From positions 1 to 64,000 of the forward strand of contig NZ_KK088566.1 of assembly GCF_000600335.2 (NCBI RefSeq): DNA of 64,000 nucleotides. Direction: 5' to 3'. Shown here piece after piece: positions 53,790-63,657 of the stretch. Position numbers and translations under genes: made by a program. Within the stretch, counting starts at the first letter, position 1; each line of letters begins with the position of its first letter. The DNA comes from Rubellimicrobium mesophilum DSM 19309. GTDB taxonomy: Bacteria > Pseudomonadota > Alphaproteobacteria > Rhodobacterales > Rhodobacteraceae. The notes under the pieces were generated by a model. It saw only the letters and a program-made list of their open reading frames with translations, did not search any database and was not told the origin of the DNA.

Positions 53790-54767
53790 ATGAGCGCCCA
53801 TCCCCACGACCACGCGCCGCACGCCCACGGGACGCCGGACCACGTGGCCCCGGCGCAGGAGGACGGTCACGCAGGCCACGACCACGGGCACATGACGATG
53901 CGCCACGCCCACGCCCACGACCACCACGGCGACGAGCGGCGGCTTCTCCTCGCCCTCCTCCTCACCGGCGGCTTCATGGTGGCCGAGGCGGTCGCGGGCG
54001 TGCTCTCCGGGTCGCTCGCACTTCTCGCCGACGCGGGGCACATGCTGACCGACTCCGCCGCCCTCGCGCTGTCCTGGTGGGCCGCGCGGGTGGCCAAGCG
54101 GCCCGCGACCCCGGAACGGTCCTTCGGGCACCACCGCTTCCAGGTCCTCGCCGCCCTCGTGAACGGCTCGGCGCTGATCGTCGTCGCCCTCTGGATCGTG
54201 GTCGAGGCGGTCCGCCGCCTCGCCGAGCCCGTCGAGGTCCTGGGCGGCACCATGCTCGCCGTCGCGGTCCTCGGCCTCCTCGTCAACGCCGGGGCCTTCG
54301 GGCTCCTCCACGGCGGCTCGCAGGAGAACCTCAACATCCGGGGCGCGGTGCTGCACGTGCTGGGCGACATGCTGGGCTCGGTCGGCGCCATCGTCGCGGC
54401 CGGGGTGATCCTCGCGACCGGCTGGACGCCCATCGACCCCCTCCTGTCCGTCCTCGTGGCCGTCCTGATCCTGCGGAGCGCCTGGGTCCTCGCCGGGCAG
54501 GCCTGGCACATCCTGATGGAAGGCACGCCCGAGGGCTTCGACCCCAAGGCCATATCGGCCGACCTCGTGGAGAACGTGCCGGGCGTCGTGCAGGTGGACC
54601 ACGTCCACCTCTGGTCGTTGACGCCCGAGCGCCCCCTCGTCACCCTCGACGCCCGCATCACGCCCGGCACCGACCACGAGTCGGCGCTGCACGCCCTGCG
54701 CGAGAGGCTCGTCCAGGCCCACGGCCTCCGCCACGCCACCATCGAGGTCAGCCGCCGGGAGGCCTGA
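53790..54767 (+). CDS. Cation diffusion facilitator, zinc exporter type
   Basis: Inner-membrane metal/H+ antiporter (325 aa). The start is the ATG at 53790 after GGAGGA. The first 45 residues are very His-rich (HAGHDHGHMTMRHAHAHDHH), probably a metal buffer. Six helices follow, with the H-D metal sites in LLADAGHMLTDSAAL and RGAVLHVLGDMLGS, the zinc-type pattern. The cytoplasmic C-terminal domain has VVQVDHVHLWSL. Relatives are ZitB and CzcD. Zn, Co or Cd are candidate substrates. Confidence 0.92.
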   Translation: MSAHPHDHAPHAHGTPDHVAPAQEDGHAGHDHGHMTMRHAHAHDHHGDERRLLLALLLTGGFMVAEAVAGVLSGSLALLADAGHMLTDSAALALSWWAARVAKRPATPERSFGHHRFQVLAALVNGSALIVVALWIVVEAVRRLAEPVEVLGGTMLAVAVLGLLVNAGAFGLLHGGSQENLNIRGAVLHVLGDMLGSVGAIVAAGVILATGWTPIDPLLSVLVAVLILRSAWVLAGQAWHILMEGTPEGFDPKAISADLVENVPGVVQVDHVHLWSLTPERPLVTLDARITPGTDHESALHALRERLVQAHGLRHATIEVSRREA

Positions 54768-54832
54768 CCTCCCCTTTCCGCGCCCTCACGCCGGTCTAGC
54801 TCGCATCCCCAACGGGCCATGCGAGAGACGGA

Positions 54833-55837
54833 ATGCAACGCCGAGCCGGAACGACCACCCTGGCCGCTCCCGTCCGGCGAGTTGCGCCGCTCGCGCTGAT
54901 CCTTCTCGCCGCCTGCGACGGCCCGCAATCCGCCCTCTCCCCCGGCGGCGAGGACGCGATCCAGCTCGGCTGGCTGTTCTGGGTCATGCTGGCGGGCTCG
55001 GTCGTCCTCTGGCTCTTCATCAACGGCCTGTTCTTCCTCGTCACCCGCCGCCACCCCCACCCGATGTCCCGCAAGCTCGCCGAGGGGACCATCGTCGCGG
55101 GCGGCATCGGCCTGCCGCTGGTCGTGCTGACCTCGCTCCTTGCCTATGGCCTCTCGATCATGCCCCACCAGCGCGAGCCCGGCGACGGCCTGCGCCTGCG
55201 CGTGACCGGCGAGGAGTGGTGGTGGCGCGTGGAATACTGGCCCGAGGGCGCCACCGAGCCCGTCGTCTCGGCCAACGAGGTGCGCCTTCCCGTGGGCCAG
55301 CGCAGCGACCTGGAGCTTCATGCGGCCGACGTGATCCACTCCTTCTGGCTCCCCGGCATCGCGGGCAAGACCGACATGATCCCGGGCCGCGTCAACCACA
55401 TTTCCATGGAGCCCGTGGAGGCCGGCACCTTCCGCGGCCAATGCGCCGAGTTCTGCGGGCTCTCCCACGCCCTCATGGCCTTCCAGGCGGTCACGATGGA
55501 GCCCGCCGACTTCGACGGCTGGCTCGCCGCCGAGGCGGAGGGCATCTCGGAGAACGCCCGGCAGGCCGAGGGCCACGCCATCTTCCAGGAGCAGGGGTGC
55601 GGCGCCTGCCACGCGCTCCGGGGCACCGAGGCGCGGGGCGAGGTCGGCCCCGACCTCACCCATGTCGGCGGGCGCGGAACGCTGGCGGCCGGCGTCCTCC
55701 CCATGACCGCCGAGGCGCTGGCCGACTGGATCGCCCACCCCGAGGCGTTCAAGCCCGGCGTGGAGATGCCCGGCTACAACCACATGGACGAGGCGGAGCT
55801 CCTGACGCTTGCCACCTGGCTGGAGGGCCTCAAGTGA
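54833..55837 (+). CDS. coxB: Cytochrome c oxidase subunit II with fused cytochrome c (caa3 type)
   Basis: The electron entry subunit of a caa3 oxidase (334 aa). A lipoprotein-type signal ends LILLAACDG. Two membrane helices (about 45-70 and 84-110) precede the cupredoxin domain. Its CuA ligands are His in VIHSFWLP and the set CAEFCGLSHALM. The C-terminal domain carries one haem c at CGACH with a likely Met ligand in FKPGVEMPGYNHM. The next gene starts within its stop codon (GTGA). It donates electrons to subunit I. Confidence 0.94.
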   Translation: MQRRAGTTTLAAPVRRVAPLALILLAACDGPQSALSPGGEDAIQLGWLFWVMLAGSVVLWLFINGLFFLVTRRHPHPMSRKLAEGTIVAGGIGLPLVVLTSLLAYGLSIMPHQREPGDGLRLRVTGEEWWWRVEYWPEGATEPVVSANEVRLPVGQRSDLELHAADVIHSFWLPGIAGKTDMIPGRVNHISMEPVEAGTFRGQCAEFCGLSHALMAFQAVTMEPADFDGWLAAEAEGISENARQAEGHAIFQEQGCGACHALRGTEARGEVGPDLTHVGGRGTLAAGVLPMTAEALADWIAHPEAFKPGVEMPGYNHMDEAELLTLATWLEGLK

Positions 55838-58428
55838 CCACCGCCGATCCCCCCCGCCTCGGGTCTGCGCCCGCCGACCTCTACGAGGCCCCGGCCCCCT
55901 CCGGTCCCTACCCGCCGACCGAGGAGATGCTGGCCGAGCCCGTGAAGCCGAAGCTCCGGGGCGCGCAGGAGGACCGTCTGCGGAAGGTGTGGGAAGGGCC
56001 CAAGGGCTGGCGCATCCTGTCCGACGTCAACAACCAGACCGTCGGCGTCTGGTATTCGGCCACCTGCTTCGCCTTCATGCTGGGCGCGGGCGTCCTCGCG
56101 CTCCTGATGCGCGTCCAGCTCGCGGTGCCCGACAACGACTTCCTCTCGGCCGGCACCTACAACCAGTTCTACACCATGCACGGCTCGGCGATGATGTTCC
56201 TCTTCGCCGTGCCGATGTTCGAGGCGGTCTCGATCCTCCTCCTCCCCGCCTTCCTGTCGGCCCGCGACCTCCCCTTCCCGCGCCTCTCCGCCTTCGGCTA
56301 CTGGAGCTTCCTCGTGGGCGGCGTCTTCGTCCTGGGCTCCATCCTCTTCGGCGTCGGCCCGCAGTCCGGCTGGTTCATGTATCCCCCCGTCTCCATGCAG
56401 GAGGAGGGGATGGGCCCGGACATCTGGCTCCTGGGCCTGTCCTTCATCGAGGTCGCCTCCATCGCCGCCGCCGTGGAGCTGATCGTCGGCGTCCTGAAGT
56501 GCCGCCCGCCCGGGATGCGCGTGAACCTGATGCCGCTCTACGCCTGGTACGTGCTGGTCGTGGGCGGGATGATCCTCTTCGCCTTCCCGCCGCTCATCGC
56601 CGGGGATTTCCTGTTCGAGCTGGAGCGCGCCCTCGGCTGGCCCTTCTTCAACCCCGAGAAGGGCGGCGACCCCCTGCTCTGGCAGCACCTCTTCTGGATC
56701 TTCGGCCACCCGGAGGTCTACATCATCTTCCTCCCCTCGATCGCGCTCACCGCCATGGTGGTGCCGACCTTCGCGCGCCATCCCATCGTGGGCTATTCGT
56801 GGATCGTCCTCTCCGCCGTGGGCACGGGGTTCCTGAGCTTCGGGCTCTGGGTCCACCACATGTTCGCCACGGGCCTGCCGACGATGTCGCTCGGCTTCTT
56901 CTCGGCGGCCTCCGAGGCGGTGGTGATCCCCACGGGCATCCAGCTCTTCGCCTTCGTGGCGACGCTCATGGTGGGGCGGGTGAAGATGGGCCTGCCGATG
57001 CTCTGGATCGCGGGCTCGCTCGCCATCTTCACGGCGGGCGGGCTCACCGGAGTCATGGTCGCCGTCGCCCCCTTCGACTGGGTGGTGCACGACACCTACT
57101 TCGTCGTGGCGCACCTCCACTACACGCTCTTCGGCGGCTTCGTCTTCCCGGTCATCGCGGGCGTCTACTACTTCGCCCCCGTCGTCACCGGCAAGATGCT
57201 GAGCGAGCGCCTGGGCCGCTGGGCCTTCTGGCTCAGCTTCGCAGGCTTCAACATCACCTTCCTGCCGATGCACCTGACGGGCCTGGTCGGGATGCCACGC
57301 CGGGTCTTCACCTACCCCGGAGGGCTGGGCTGGGACTGGCTCAACATGCTCTCGACCGTGGGCGCCTTCGTCATCGCGGCGGGCTTCGCCGTCCTCGCCT
57401 GGGACCTGATCCGCCCCAAGTCCAAGGAGCCCAAGGCCCCCCGCAACCCCTGGGAGGCCGGCACCCTCGAATGGTCCGCCGACCCGGACGAAAGCTGGGG
57501 CGCGCGCTCCGTTCCCTACGTCACATCGCGCTACCCGCTCTGGGACCAGGACGAGTTCGTCGAGCGCGCGAACGCCGGCCAGGGCTACATCCCCGACGCC
57601 CCCGAGATGCGGCGCGAGACGCTCATCACCTCGGTCATCGACGCGCGCCCGATCCAGGTCCTGCGCGTGGCCGAGCCGACCTGGATCACCCTCGTCGCCG
57701 CGTTCTTCACGGCGGGGGCCTTCATCCTGCCGGTGTTCCACCTCTACACCCTGGCGGGCGTCTCCGGCGCCCTCGCCATCGCCACCGTCGTCGTCTGGCT
57801 CTACCGCTCGGCCCGCGATCACCCCGAGGCGGAAACGAAGGACGCAGGGTTGGGCCTGCGCCTTCCCCTCTACGTCTCCGGCCCGGCGGCGGTGGGGTGG
57901 TGGGGGATGTGGATCACCATGCTGGGCGACTCCACGGCCTTCGCGAGCCTCGTCTTCGGCGTCTTCTTCTACTGGACCGCCCGCCCCGACTTCCCGCCCG
58001 AAGGCGCCGTCCACGCCGACCTCCCCCTCGCGCTCGCCTCTCTGGCCCTGATCGCCGTCGCCTGGGCGCTGACCCTCGGCGCCCGGATGCTGAACACGCG
58101 CGGGCGTCCCTGGCTCGCCACGCTCTGCCACGCCATCGGCCCGGTCCTCACGCTCGCCGGGGGCGCGGCGCTGGTCCTCGCCGTCCGGGACCTCGATCCC
58201 ACCACCCACGTCTATCCCGCGATCATGTGGGCGCTCGTGGTCTGGACCACGGCGCATCTCGGCGTCGGCGTCCTGATGCAGCTCTTCTGCCTCTTCGGCC
58301 TGCTCACCGCCGACTTCGGCCCGCGCCACGACGCGCCGCTCTGGAACGTCGCGCTCTTCTGGCACTTCCTGGGCCTCACGGCGTTGGTCACCGTGGCCTG
58401 CGTGGCCCTCCTGCCGAGGCTCCTGTGA
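55834..58428 (+). CDS. coxA: Cytochrome c oxidase subunit I/III fusion
   Basis: An 864-residue fusion of subunits I and III of a haem-copper oxidase. GTG start at 55834, overlapping the coxB stop. Subunit I ligands: low-spin haem His in TMHGSAMM (about 115), CuB and the Tyr crosslink in WIFGHPEVYIIF (about 290), CuB His pair in WVHHMFATG (about 342), and haem ligands in DTYFVVAHLHYTLFGG (about 420-435). From about residue 600 a subunit III-like part follows (VAEPTWITLVAAFFTAGAF onward). Such fusions are known in caa3-type oxidases. It pumps protons and reduces oxygen. Confidence 0.94.
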   Translation: MTTADPPRLGSAPADLYEAPAPSGPYPPTEEMLAEPVKPKLRGAQEDRLRKVWEGPKGWRILSDVNNQTVGVWYSATCFAFMLGAGVLALLMRVQLAVPDNDFLSAGTYNQFYTMHGSAMMFLFAVPMFEAVSILLLPAFLSARDLPFPRLSAFGYWSFLVGGVFVLGSILFGVGPQSGWFMYPPVSMQEEGMGPDIWLLGLSFIEVASIAAAVELIVGVLKCRPPGMRVNLMPLYAWYVLVVGGMILFAFPPLIAGDFLFELERALGWPFFNPEKGGDPLLWQHLFWIFGHPEVYIIFLPSIALTAMVVPTFARHPIVGYSWIVLSAVGTGFLSFGLWVHHMFATGLPTMSLGFFSAASEAVVIPTGIQLFAFVATLMVGRVKMGLPMLWIAGSLAIFTAGGLTGVMVAVAPFDWVVHDTYFVVAHLHYTLFGGFVFPVIAGVYYFAPVVTGKMLSERLGRWAFWLSFAGFNITFLPMHLTGLVGMPRRVFTYPGGLGWDWLNMLSTVGAFVIAAGFAVLAWDLIRPKSKEPKAPRNPWEAGTLEWSADPDESWGARSVPYVTSRYPLWDQDEFVERANAGQGYIPDAPEMRRETLITSVIDARPIQVLRVAEPTWITLVAAFFTAGAFILPVFHLYTLAGVSGALAIATVVVWLYRSARDHPEAETKDAGLGLRLPLYVSGPAAVGWWGMWITMLGDSTAFASLVFGVFFYWTARPDFPPEGAVHADLPLALASLALIAVAWALTLGARMLNTRGRPWLATLCHAIGPVLTLAGGAALVLAVRDLDPTTHVYPAIMWALVVWTTAHLGVGVLMQLFCLFGLLTADFGPRHDAPLWNVALFWHFLGLTALVTVACVALLPRLL

Positions 58429-58829
58429 TGTCCGACGAACACCCCGCCGGCGGAGAGGAGGAGTTCCGCGAGGAGGAGGCGAGCCTCGTCCGCATCACGC
58501 TCGGCCCCGTGGTGTGGATGGCCCACTTCATCGTCAGCTACGCCGCGACCGCCGTCGTCTGCGCCAAGCTTTCCACCGACGAGCTCGTCTGGCTCCGCAT
58601 GGGCATCGCCGCGGCCACGCTCCTCGCGCTCGGCACCATCGCCTGGCTCGGCCGCCGGTCCTGGCGCCAGTGGCGTCACGGCAACGAGGACATCTGGGAG
58701 GACCCCGCCGCCACCAGCGAGGACCGCCACCAGTTCCTGGGCCACGCGGCCCTCCTTCTCGCGGTGATCTCCTTCATCGGGGTGATCTACACCGCCCTCC
58801 CCGCCCTCTTCGCGGCGACCTGCCGATGA
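58428..58829 (+). CDS. Small membrane protein of the caa3 oxidase operon
   Basis: A 133-residue protein starting MSDEHPAGGEEEFREEEASL, with an acidic N-terminus and three hydrophobic helices (about 24-48, 55-75, 103-126). It starts inside the stop of coxA and ends inside the start of ctaG, so it is a tightly coupled operon member. It may be an accessory or assembly subunit. I do not recognise a named family. Confidence 0.75.
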   Translation: MSDEHPAGGEEEFREEEASLVRITLGPVVWMAHFIVSYAATAVVCAKLSTDELVWLRMGIAAATLLALGTIAWLGRRSWRQWRHGNEDIWEDPAATSEDRHQFLGHAALLLAVISFIGVIYTALPALFAATCR

Positions 58830-59395
58830 GGCGCTGGGCCGCCCTCCTCGCCGCGCTCGCGCTGGCCCTCGCCTGGGCCGCGCCGCTCGGCGCCTGGCTC
58901 GCCCCCTTCCCGGCCCACATGCTCTCGCACATGACGCTCGTCGCGGTCGCCGCGCCGCTCCTGGTCCTGGCCTTCCCCGCCCAGTTCGACCGCCTCCATG
59001 TCCCTGCCCTCGCCGGGGCCGTCGCGGAGTTCCTGATCGTCTGGGGCTGGCACCTCCCCGCCCTCCACGGCGCGGCGCGCCTCCAGACGTCCTGGCACCT
59101 CGCCGAGCAGGCGCTCTTCCTCCTGGGCGGCCTCGCCGTCTGGGCCGGAGCCCTCCGCGCCCACGAGCCCCTCGCCGGCGCGGGCGCCCTCCTCCTCACC
59201 TCCATGCACATGACGTTCCTCGGCGCGCTCCTCGTCCTCTCGAACGCGGACCTCTACGCCGCCTTCTGCGGCACGCCGCCCGACCTCTTCGGCCAGCGGC
59301 TCGGCGGCCTCCTGATGCTCGGCATCGGCACGCCCATCTACCTCCTCGCGGGCCTCTGGCTCACCGGCCTCTCCCTGCGCGAGAGGGCCGCATGA
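58826..59395 (+). CDS. ctaG: Cytochrome c oxidase assembly protein, CtaG (caa3) type
   Basis: A 189-residue polytopic protein of the caa3_CtaG family, thought to deliver copper to the CuB site. Features are PFPAHMLSHMTLVAVAAPLL near residue 28, VWGWHLPALHGAA, and LLLTSMHMTFLGALLVLS, with His and Met residues in the helices that suit Cu(I). It overlaps both neighbours by four bases (ATGA). The length is shorter than some Bacillus CtaG proteins but normal for Proteobacteria. Confidence 0.85.
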   Translation: MRRWAALLAALALALAWAAPLGAWLAPFPAHMLSHMTLVAVAAPLLVLAFPAQFDRLHVPALAGAVAEFLIVWGWHLPALHGAARLQTSWHLAEQALFLLGGLAVWAGALRAHEPLAGAGALLLTSMHMTFLGALLVLSNADLYAAFCGTPPDLFGQRLGGLLMLGIGTPIYLLAGLWLTGLSLRERAA

Positions 59396-60474
59396 GCCCC
59401 GTCCTCAGGACCCTCGCCACCCTCGCGCTGCTGGGCGCCGCCGGCGGAGGGGCGGTCGTGGGCTTCGGTCTCTACGACGTCTCCGCCCGCGCGGGCCACT
59501 GGCCGATCACCGCCTGGGTGCTCCACACGACCTTCCGGAACGCCGTGGAGCTCCGCGCGCCCGCGCCGTCGCAGGTCCCCGAGCTGACCGACGACCTCCT
59601 GCGCCTCGGCATCCGCCACTTCGACGGCGCCTGCCGGATGTGCCACGCCGCCCCCGGCGAGGAGCGCCCCGCCACGATCCGAGCCATGGAGCCCGAGCCG
59701 CCGCACATCGCCGAGGCCGTGGTCGGCTGGGCCCCGAACGAGCTCGGCTGGATCGTCCGGGAGGGCGTCAAGATGAGCGGGATGCCCGGCTGGCCCGCCG
59801 CCCGCGACGACGAGCCCTGGGCCGTGGTCGCCTTCCTCGCCCGCGTCCGCGAGATGGACGCCGCGACCTACCGGGAGCTGACCGACCCGCCGCAGGTCCC
59901 CGAGGGCGCCCCGCCCCATCTCGGCTTCTGCGCGGGCTGCCACGGGGTCGACGGCCGCTCCGGCAACCCGCACATCCCCCGCCTCGACCTCCAGTCCAAG
60001 GGCTACCTGAACCTTGCGCTCCGCACCTACCGCGAGGAAACGCGCGAGAGCGGCATCATGGCCCAGGCCGCGAGCGCCGTTCCCGAAGAGGCCCTGCCCG
60101 CCCTCGCCGAATGGTTCGCCGAGCAAGCCCCCGCGCCTGGGGGACAGCCGACAGACCCCGCGCTCGCCTCGCGGGGGGAGGCGCTGGCGAAGGCCCGCGC
60201 GGAGGACCCCGAGGTCCCCGCCTGCGTCGCCTGCCACGGGCCCGAGCCCGATCCCTCGATCCCCGGCGGCCCCGGCCCGGAGATCGCCGGCCAGTACGAG
60301 ACCTACCTCGCCACCCAGCTTCGCCTCTGGCGCGAGGGCACCCGCGGCGGTGGCCCGAGGGCCGAGCTCATGGCCCAGGCGGCAAGGCACCTCGACGACG
60401 ACGACATCGCCGCGCTGGCCGCTTGGTATGCCTCCCTCGGCCCGGCGCCCCGGCCGAGCGATCCGACAAGATAG
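59392..60474 (+). CDS. Triheme c-type cytochrome
   Basis: A 360-residue periplasmic or membrane-anchored protein. The N-terminal hydrophobic segment (TLATLALLGAAGGGAVVGFG) may stay as an anchor. Three haem c sites occur: CRMCH (about residue 81), CAGCH (about 181) and CVACH (about 276), so it holds three cytochrome c domains. It is coupled to ctaG (ATGA). It probably feeds electrons into the caa3 oxidase. With the PQQ dehydrogenase downstream it could pass electrons from sugar oxidation. Confidence 0.9.
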   Translation: MSPVLRTLATLALLGAAGGGAVVGFGLYDVSARAGHWPITAWVLHTTFRNAVELRAPAPSQVPELTDDLLRLGIRHFDGACRMCHAAPGEERPATIRAMEPEPPHIAEAVVGWAPNELGWIVREGVKMSGMPGWPAARDDEPWAVVAFLARVREMDAATYRELTDPPQVPEGAPPHLGFCAGCHGVDGRSGNPHIPRLDLQSKGYLNLALRTYREETRESGIMAQAASAVPEEALPALAEWFAEQAPAPGGQPTDPALASRGEALAKARAEDPEVPACVACHGPEPDPSIPGGPGPEIAGQYETYLATQLRLWREGTRGGGPRAELMAQAARHLDDDDIAALAAWYASLGPAPRPSDPTR

Positions 60475-60553
60475 GGAACCACTCGGTTCGATAGCTGGTT
60501 TTCCGGTCAAGGCGACGACGACGCCGGCATAGGCGCCAACGATGGAGGCCGCC

Positions 60554-63196
60554 ATGACGGAGGTGCGCTACCGCAGCGTGACGGAGGTCCGATACGGCGA
60601 CCGCGACGCCACGCGTCCGGTTCCGGCGCCCCGGTCCCGCCATCCCTGGGGCCGATGGCTCGTGCAGGCGCTGGGCGTGATCCTCGCGCTGATCGGCCTC
60701 GTGCTCGCGGTGGGTGGGGCCTGGCTGGTCGCGCTGGGCGGCTCCTGGTACTACCTCCTCGCCGGCCTCGGCCTGATCCTTTCGGGCGCGCTCCTCCTCA
60801 TGCTGCGGATGACGGGCGTCTGGGCCTACCTTCTGGTCTACGTGGCGACCTGGGCCTGGGCGATCTGGGAGGTCGGCGGATGGGACGGCTGGCCCCTCGT
60901 CCCTCGCGTGGTGGCGCCGACCGTGCTCCTGATCCTCGTCCTGCTGGCGATCCCCGTGCTCAGCCGGTCCCCCCGCCCCTTCGCCCGCTACGGAAGCTAC
61001 GGAGCGGCGGCCCTGGCGGCCCTCGCGCTGGGCCTCGCCGCCGACGGCCTCCTGCGCCCGCAGCCCGTCCTCGCCCAGCAGGGCGCCGCCACGCCCGAGC
61101 CCGGCCCCGCCGTCGAGCCCGCGCCCGAAGCGACGGCACCCGCGCCGACCACCCCGCCCGCACCGGACGATGCCACGGCCACGCCGCCCGCCGCCGGGAC
61201 CGCCACGGGAGCCCAGGCCACGGAAGCGCCGCCGCCTCCGGCCATCCCCGTCGAGGCCTCCGAGGACTGGCCCACCTATGGCGGCGGCGCGGACGCCACG
61301 CGCTACTCGCCGCTCGACCGGATCACACCCGACAACGTCGCCCAGCTCCAGCAGGTCTGGCAGTTCCGCGCCGGCGACATGCCCGATCAGACCAGCGGCG
61401 CCGACACGGAGGCAGCGCCCGGCTATGCCGCCGAGACCACGCCGATCAAGGTCGGCGACCATCTCTACCTCTGCTCGGCCAAGAACATCCTCCTCTCGCT
61501 CGACGCCGGCACGGGGCGCGAGGAATGGCGACACGATCCCACGATCTCCAACGACGCCATTCCCTACAGCGCCACCTGCCGGGGCGTCGCCTACTACGCG
61601 AACCCGCAGGCCGCCCCCGGCGAACCTTGCGCCGCCCGCATCATCGAGGGCACCATCGACGCCCGCCTCCTCGCCGTGGACGCCGCCACCGGCCAGCCCT
61701 GCCCCGACTTCGGCCAAGGCGGCCAGGTGAGCCTCCTCGACGGCATCGGCGCCACGGTGCCCGGCTGGTATGCCGTGACCTCCCCGCCCGCCATCGTGCG
61801 CGGCGTGATCGTGACCGGCGCGCAGGTCAGCGACAACCAGGCCGAGGACGCGCCCTCCGGCGTGATCCGGGGCTACGACGCGGTCACGGGCGAACTCCGC
61901 TGGGCCTGGGACATGGAGAGGCCCGACCTCCACGGCGCCCCGCCCGAGGGCGAGGCCTACTCGCGCGGGACCCCCAACTCCTGGACCACCGCCACGGGCG
62001 ACGAGGAGCTCGGCTACGTCTACCTGCCGCTCGGCAACTCCTCGGTGGACTACTGGGGCGGCAACCGGACCGAGGCCGAGGACGAGTACTCCTCCTCGGT
62101 GGTCGCCATCGACGTGGCCACCGGGCGCGACGTCTGGCACTTCCAGACCGTCCATTACGACGTCTGGGACTACGACCTGGGGAGCCAGCCCTCGCTCGTG
62201 GACTTCCCCACCGCGGAGGGCACCGTCCCGGCGCTGATCCTGTCGAGCAAGCAGGGCGAGATCTACGTCCTCGACCGCCGCACCGGCGAGCCGATCTTCG
62301 CCCCCGAGGAGCGTCCCGCGCCGCAGGGCGGCGTCGAGCCCGAGCGCCTCTCGCCCACGCAGCCCTTCTCGACCTACCACACGCTGGCCTTCCCGCCGCT
62401 GACCGAGCGCCAGATGTGGGGCATGAGCCCCATCGACCAGCTCTGGTGCCGCATCCAGTTCCGCCGCGCCTCCTACGAGGGCGAATACACGCCGCCGACC
62501 TCCGACCGGCACTACATCGAATACCCGAGCTACAACGGCGGCTCGGACTGGGGGAGCCTCGCAGTGGACGCCGCCGACGGCATCCTCGTCGCCAACTACA
62601 ACAACATGGCCAACTTCAACCGCCTGATCCCGCGCGAGGAGGTGCCCCCGGGCGTCGTGCCCGTCAACGTCGCCTCCGCCGATTCCCAGGACGCGCCCTC
62701 GGACCTCTCGCCGATGTGGGGCTCGCCCTACGCCATCGACGTGAACGCCGGCTGGCGGGTGAGATGGACCGGGATGCTCTGCACCGAGCCGCCGTATGGC
62801 GGCATCCGGGCCATCGACCTCGGGACAGGCGAGACCCTCTGGGACCGGCCCTTGGGCGAGGCCCGGCGCAACGGACCCTGGGGGATCCCCTCGATGCTGC
62901 CCGTCACCATCGGCACGCCCAACAACGGAGGGCCGCTCGTCACCGCCGGAGGCCTGATCTTCATCGCCGCGACCACCGACGACATGTTCCGCGCCATCGA
63001 CCTCCGGACCGGCGAGGTCCTGTGGGAGACCCCCCTTCCCGCCGGCGGACAGGCGACGCCCATGACCTACGAATCGGATGGCCGGCAGTACGTGGTCCTC
63101 ATGGCGGGCGGCCACCACTTCATGAAGACCCCGATCGGCGACCATGTCCTCGCCTGGGCCCTGCCGCAGCAGCCCGAGGGACAGCCGGCCCCCTAG
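60554..63196 (+). CDS. gcd: PQQ-dependent membrane glucose dehydrogenase-like quinoprotein
   Basis: An 880-residue protein of the membrane-bound glucose/quinate dehydrogenase group, oxidising sugars at the periplasmic face and reducing ubiquinone. Five helices lie in residues about 35-170. Then comes an unusual 60-residue Ala/Pro/Thr linker (about 175-234) not usual in E. coli-type Gcd, then the eight-bladed PQQ propeller (WPTYGGGADATRYSPLDRI onward) with RGTPNSWTTATGDEE and the active-site region FQTVHYDVWDYDLGSQPSLV. The start at 60554 has GGAGG six bases upstream, better than the ATG at 60542. The exact substrate (glucose, quinate, shikimate) is inferred. Confidence 0.88.
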   Translation: MTEVRYRSVTEVRYGDRDATRPVPAPRSRHPWGRWLVQALGVILALIGLVLAVGGAWLVALGGSWYYLLAGLGLILSGALLLMLRMTGVWAYLLVYVATWAWAIWEVGGWDGWPLVPRVVAPTVLLILVLLAIPVLSRSPRPFARYGSYGAAALAALALGLAADGLLRPQPVLAQQGAATPEPGPAVEPAPEATAPAPTTPPAPDDATATPPAAGTATGAQATEAPPPPAIPVEASEDWPTYGGGADATRYSPLDRITPDNVAQLQQVWQFRAGDMPDQTSGADTEAAPGYAAETTPIKVGDHLYLCSAKNILLSLDAGTGREEWRHDPTISNDAIPYSATCRGVAYYANPQAAPGEPCAARIIEGTIDARLLAVDAATGQPCPDFGQGGQVSLLDGIGATVPGWYAVTSPPAIVRGVIVTGAQVSDNQAEDAPSGVIRGYDAVTGELRWAWDMERPDLHGAPPEGEAYSRGTPNSWTTATGDEELGYVYLPLGNSSVDYWGGNRTEAEDEYSSSVVAIDVATGRDVWHFQTVHYDVWDYDLGSQPSLVDFPTAEGTVPALILSSKQGEIYVLDRRTGEPIFAPEERPAPQGGVEPERLSPTQPFSTYHTLAFPPLTERQMWGMSPIDQLWCRIQFRRASYEGEYTPPTSDRHYIEYPSYNGGSDWGSLAVDAADGILVANYNNMANFNRLIPREEVPPGVVPVNVASADSQDAPSDLSPMWGSPYAIDVNAGWRVRWTGMLCTEPPYGGIRAIDLGTGETLWDRPLGEARRNGPWGIPSMLPVTIGTPNNGGPLVTAGGLIFIAATTDDMFRAIDLRTGEVLWETPLPAGGQATPMTYESDGRQYVVLMAGGHHFMKTPIGDHVLAWALPQQPEGQPAP

Positions 63197-63345
63197 GCCG
63201 ATCGCGCCGGCCCCGCCACGGCCCGGCGCCGGTCCTCCCGGTACCGGCTGGACAGCCGCGACACATCGCCCCATGGTCCGCCATCGCCCGTGGCGGCAGG
63301 GCAGCCGGACGCCCCCGCCCGGGGGCCGACGCAGCGGAGCCCGAG

Positions 63346-63657
63346 ATGCACCCGATCCTCACCTTCTTCCACGTGGACAGCACGGCCGAGCTCGTCTGGG
63401 TCGGGATCGGCTTCCTCGCGCAGGTACTGTTCGGCAGCCGCTTCATCGTCCAGTGGTTCCACTCCGAGAAGGCGGGCGAGTCGGTGATCCCCATCGCCTT
63501 CTGGTGGCTGTCGCTGACCGGCGGAGCCCTGATGTTCGCCTACGCCATCTACCGCTGGGACCCGGTCTTCATGCTGGGCCAGGGCCTCGGGCTCTTCGTC
63601 TACGTGCGCAACCTGATGCTGATCCGCCGCTCGTCGAACCGCGAGGTCACGGGCTGA
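63346..63657 (+). CDS. Lipid A biosynthesis N-terminal-domain (LAB_N) membrane protein
   Basis: A 103-residue three-helix protein with the LAB_N pattern: VWVGIGFLAQVLFGSRFIVQW near residue 17, then IPIAFWWLSLTGGALMFAYA, and LGLFVYVRNLMLI. This domain is found at the N-terminus of some lipid-A-disaccharide synthases, and also alone near glycosyltransferases. Its role is unknown, possibly in lipid or sugar-lipid handling. The gene ends 91 bases before the smc fragment. Confidence 0.85.
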   Translation: MHPILTFFHVDSTAELVWVGIGFLAQVLFGSRFIVQWFHSEKAGESVIPIAFWWLSLTGGALMFAYAIYRWDPVFMLGQGLGLFVYVRNLMLIRRSSNREVTG

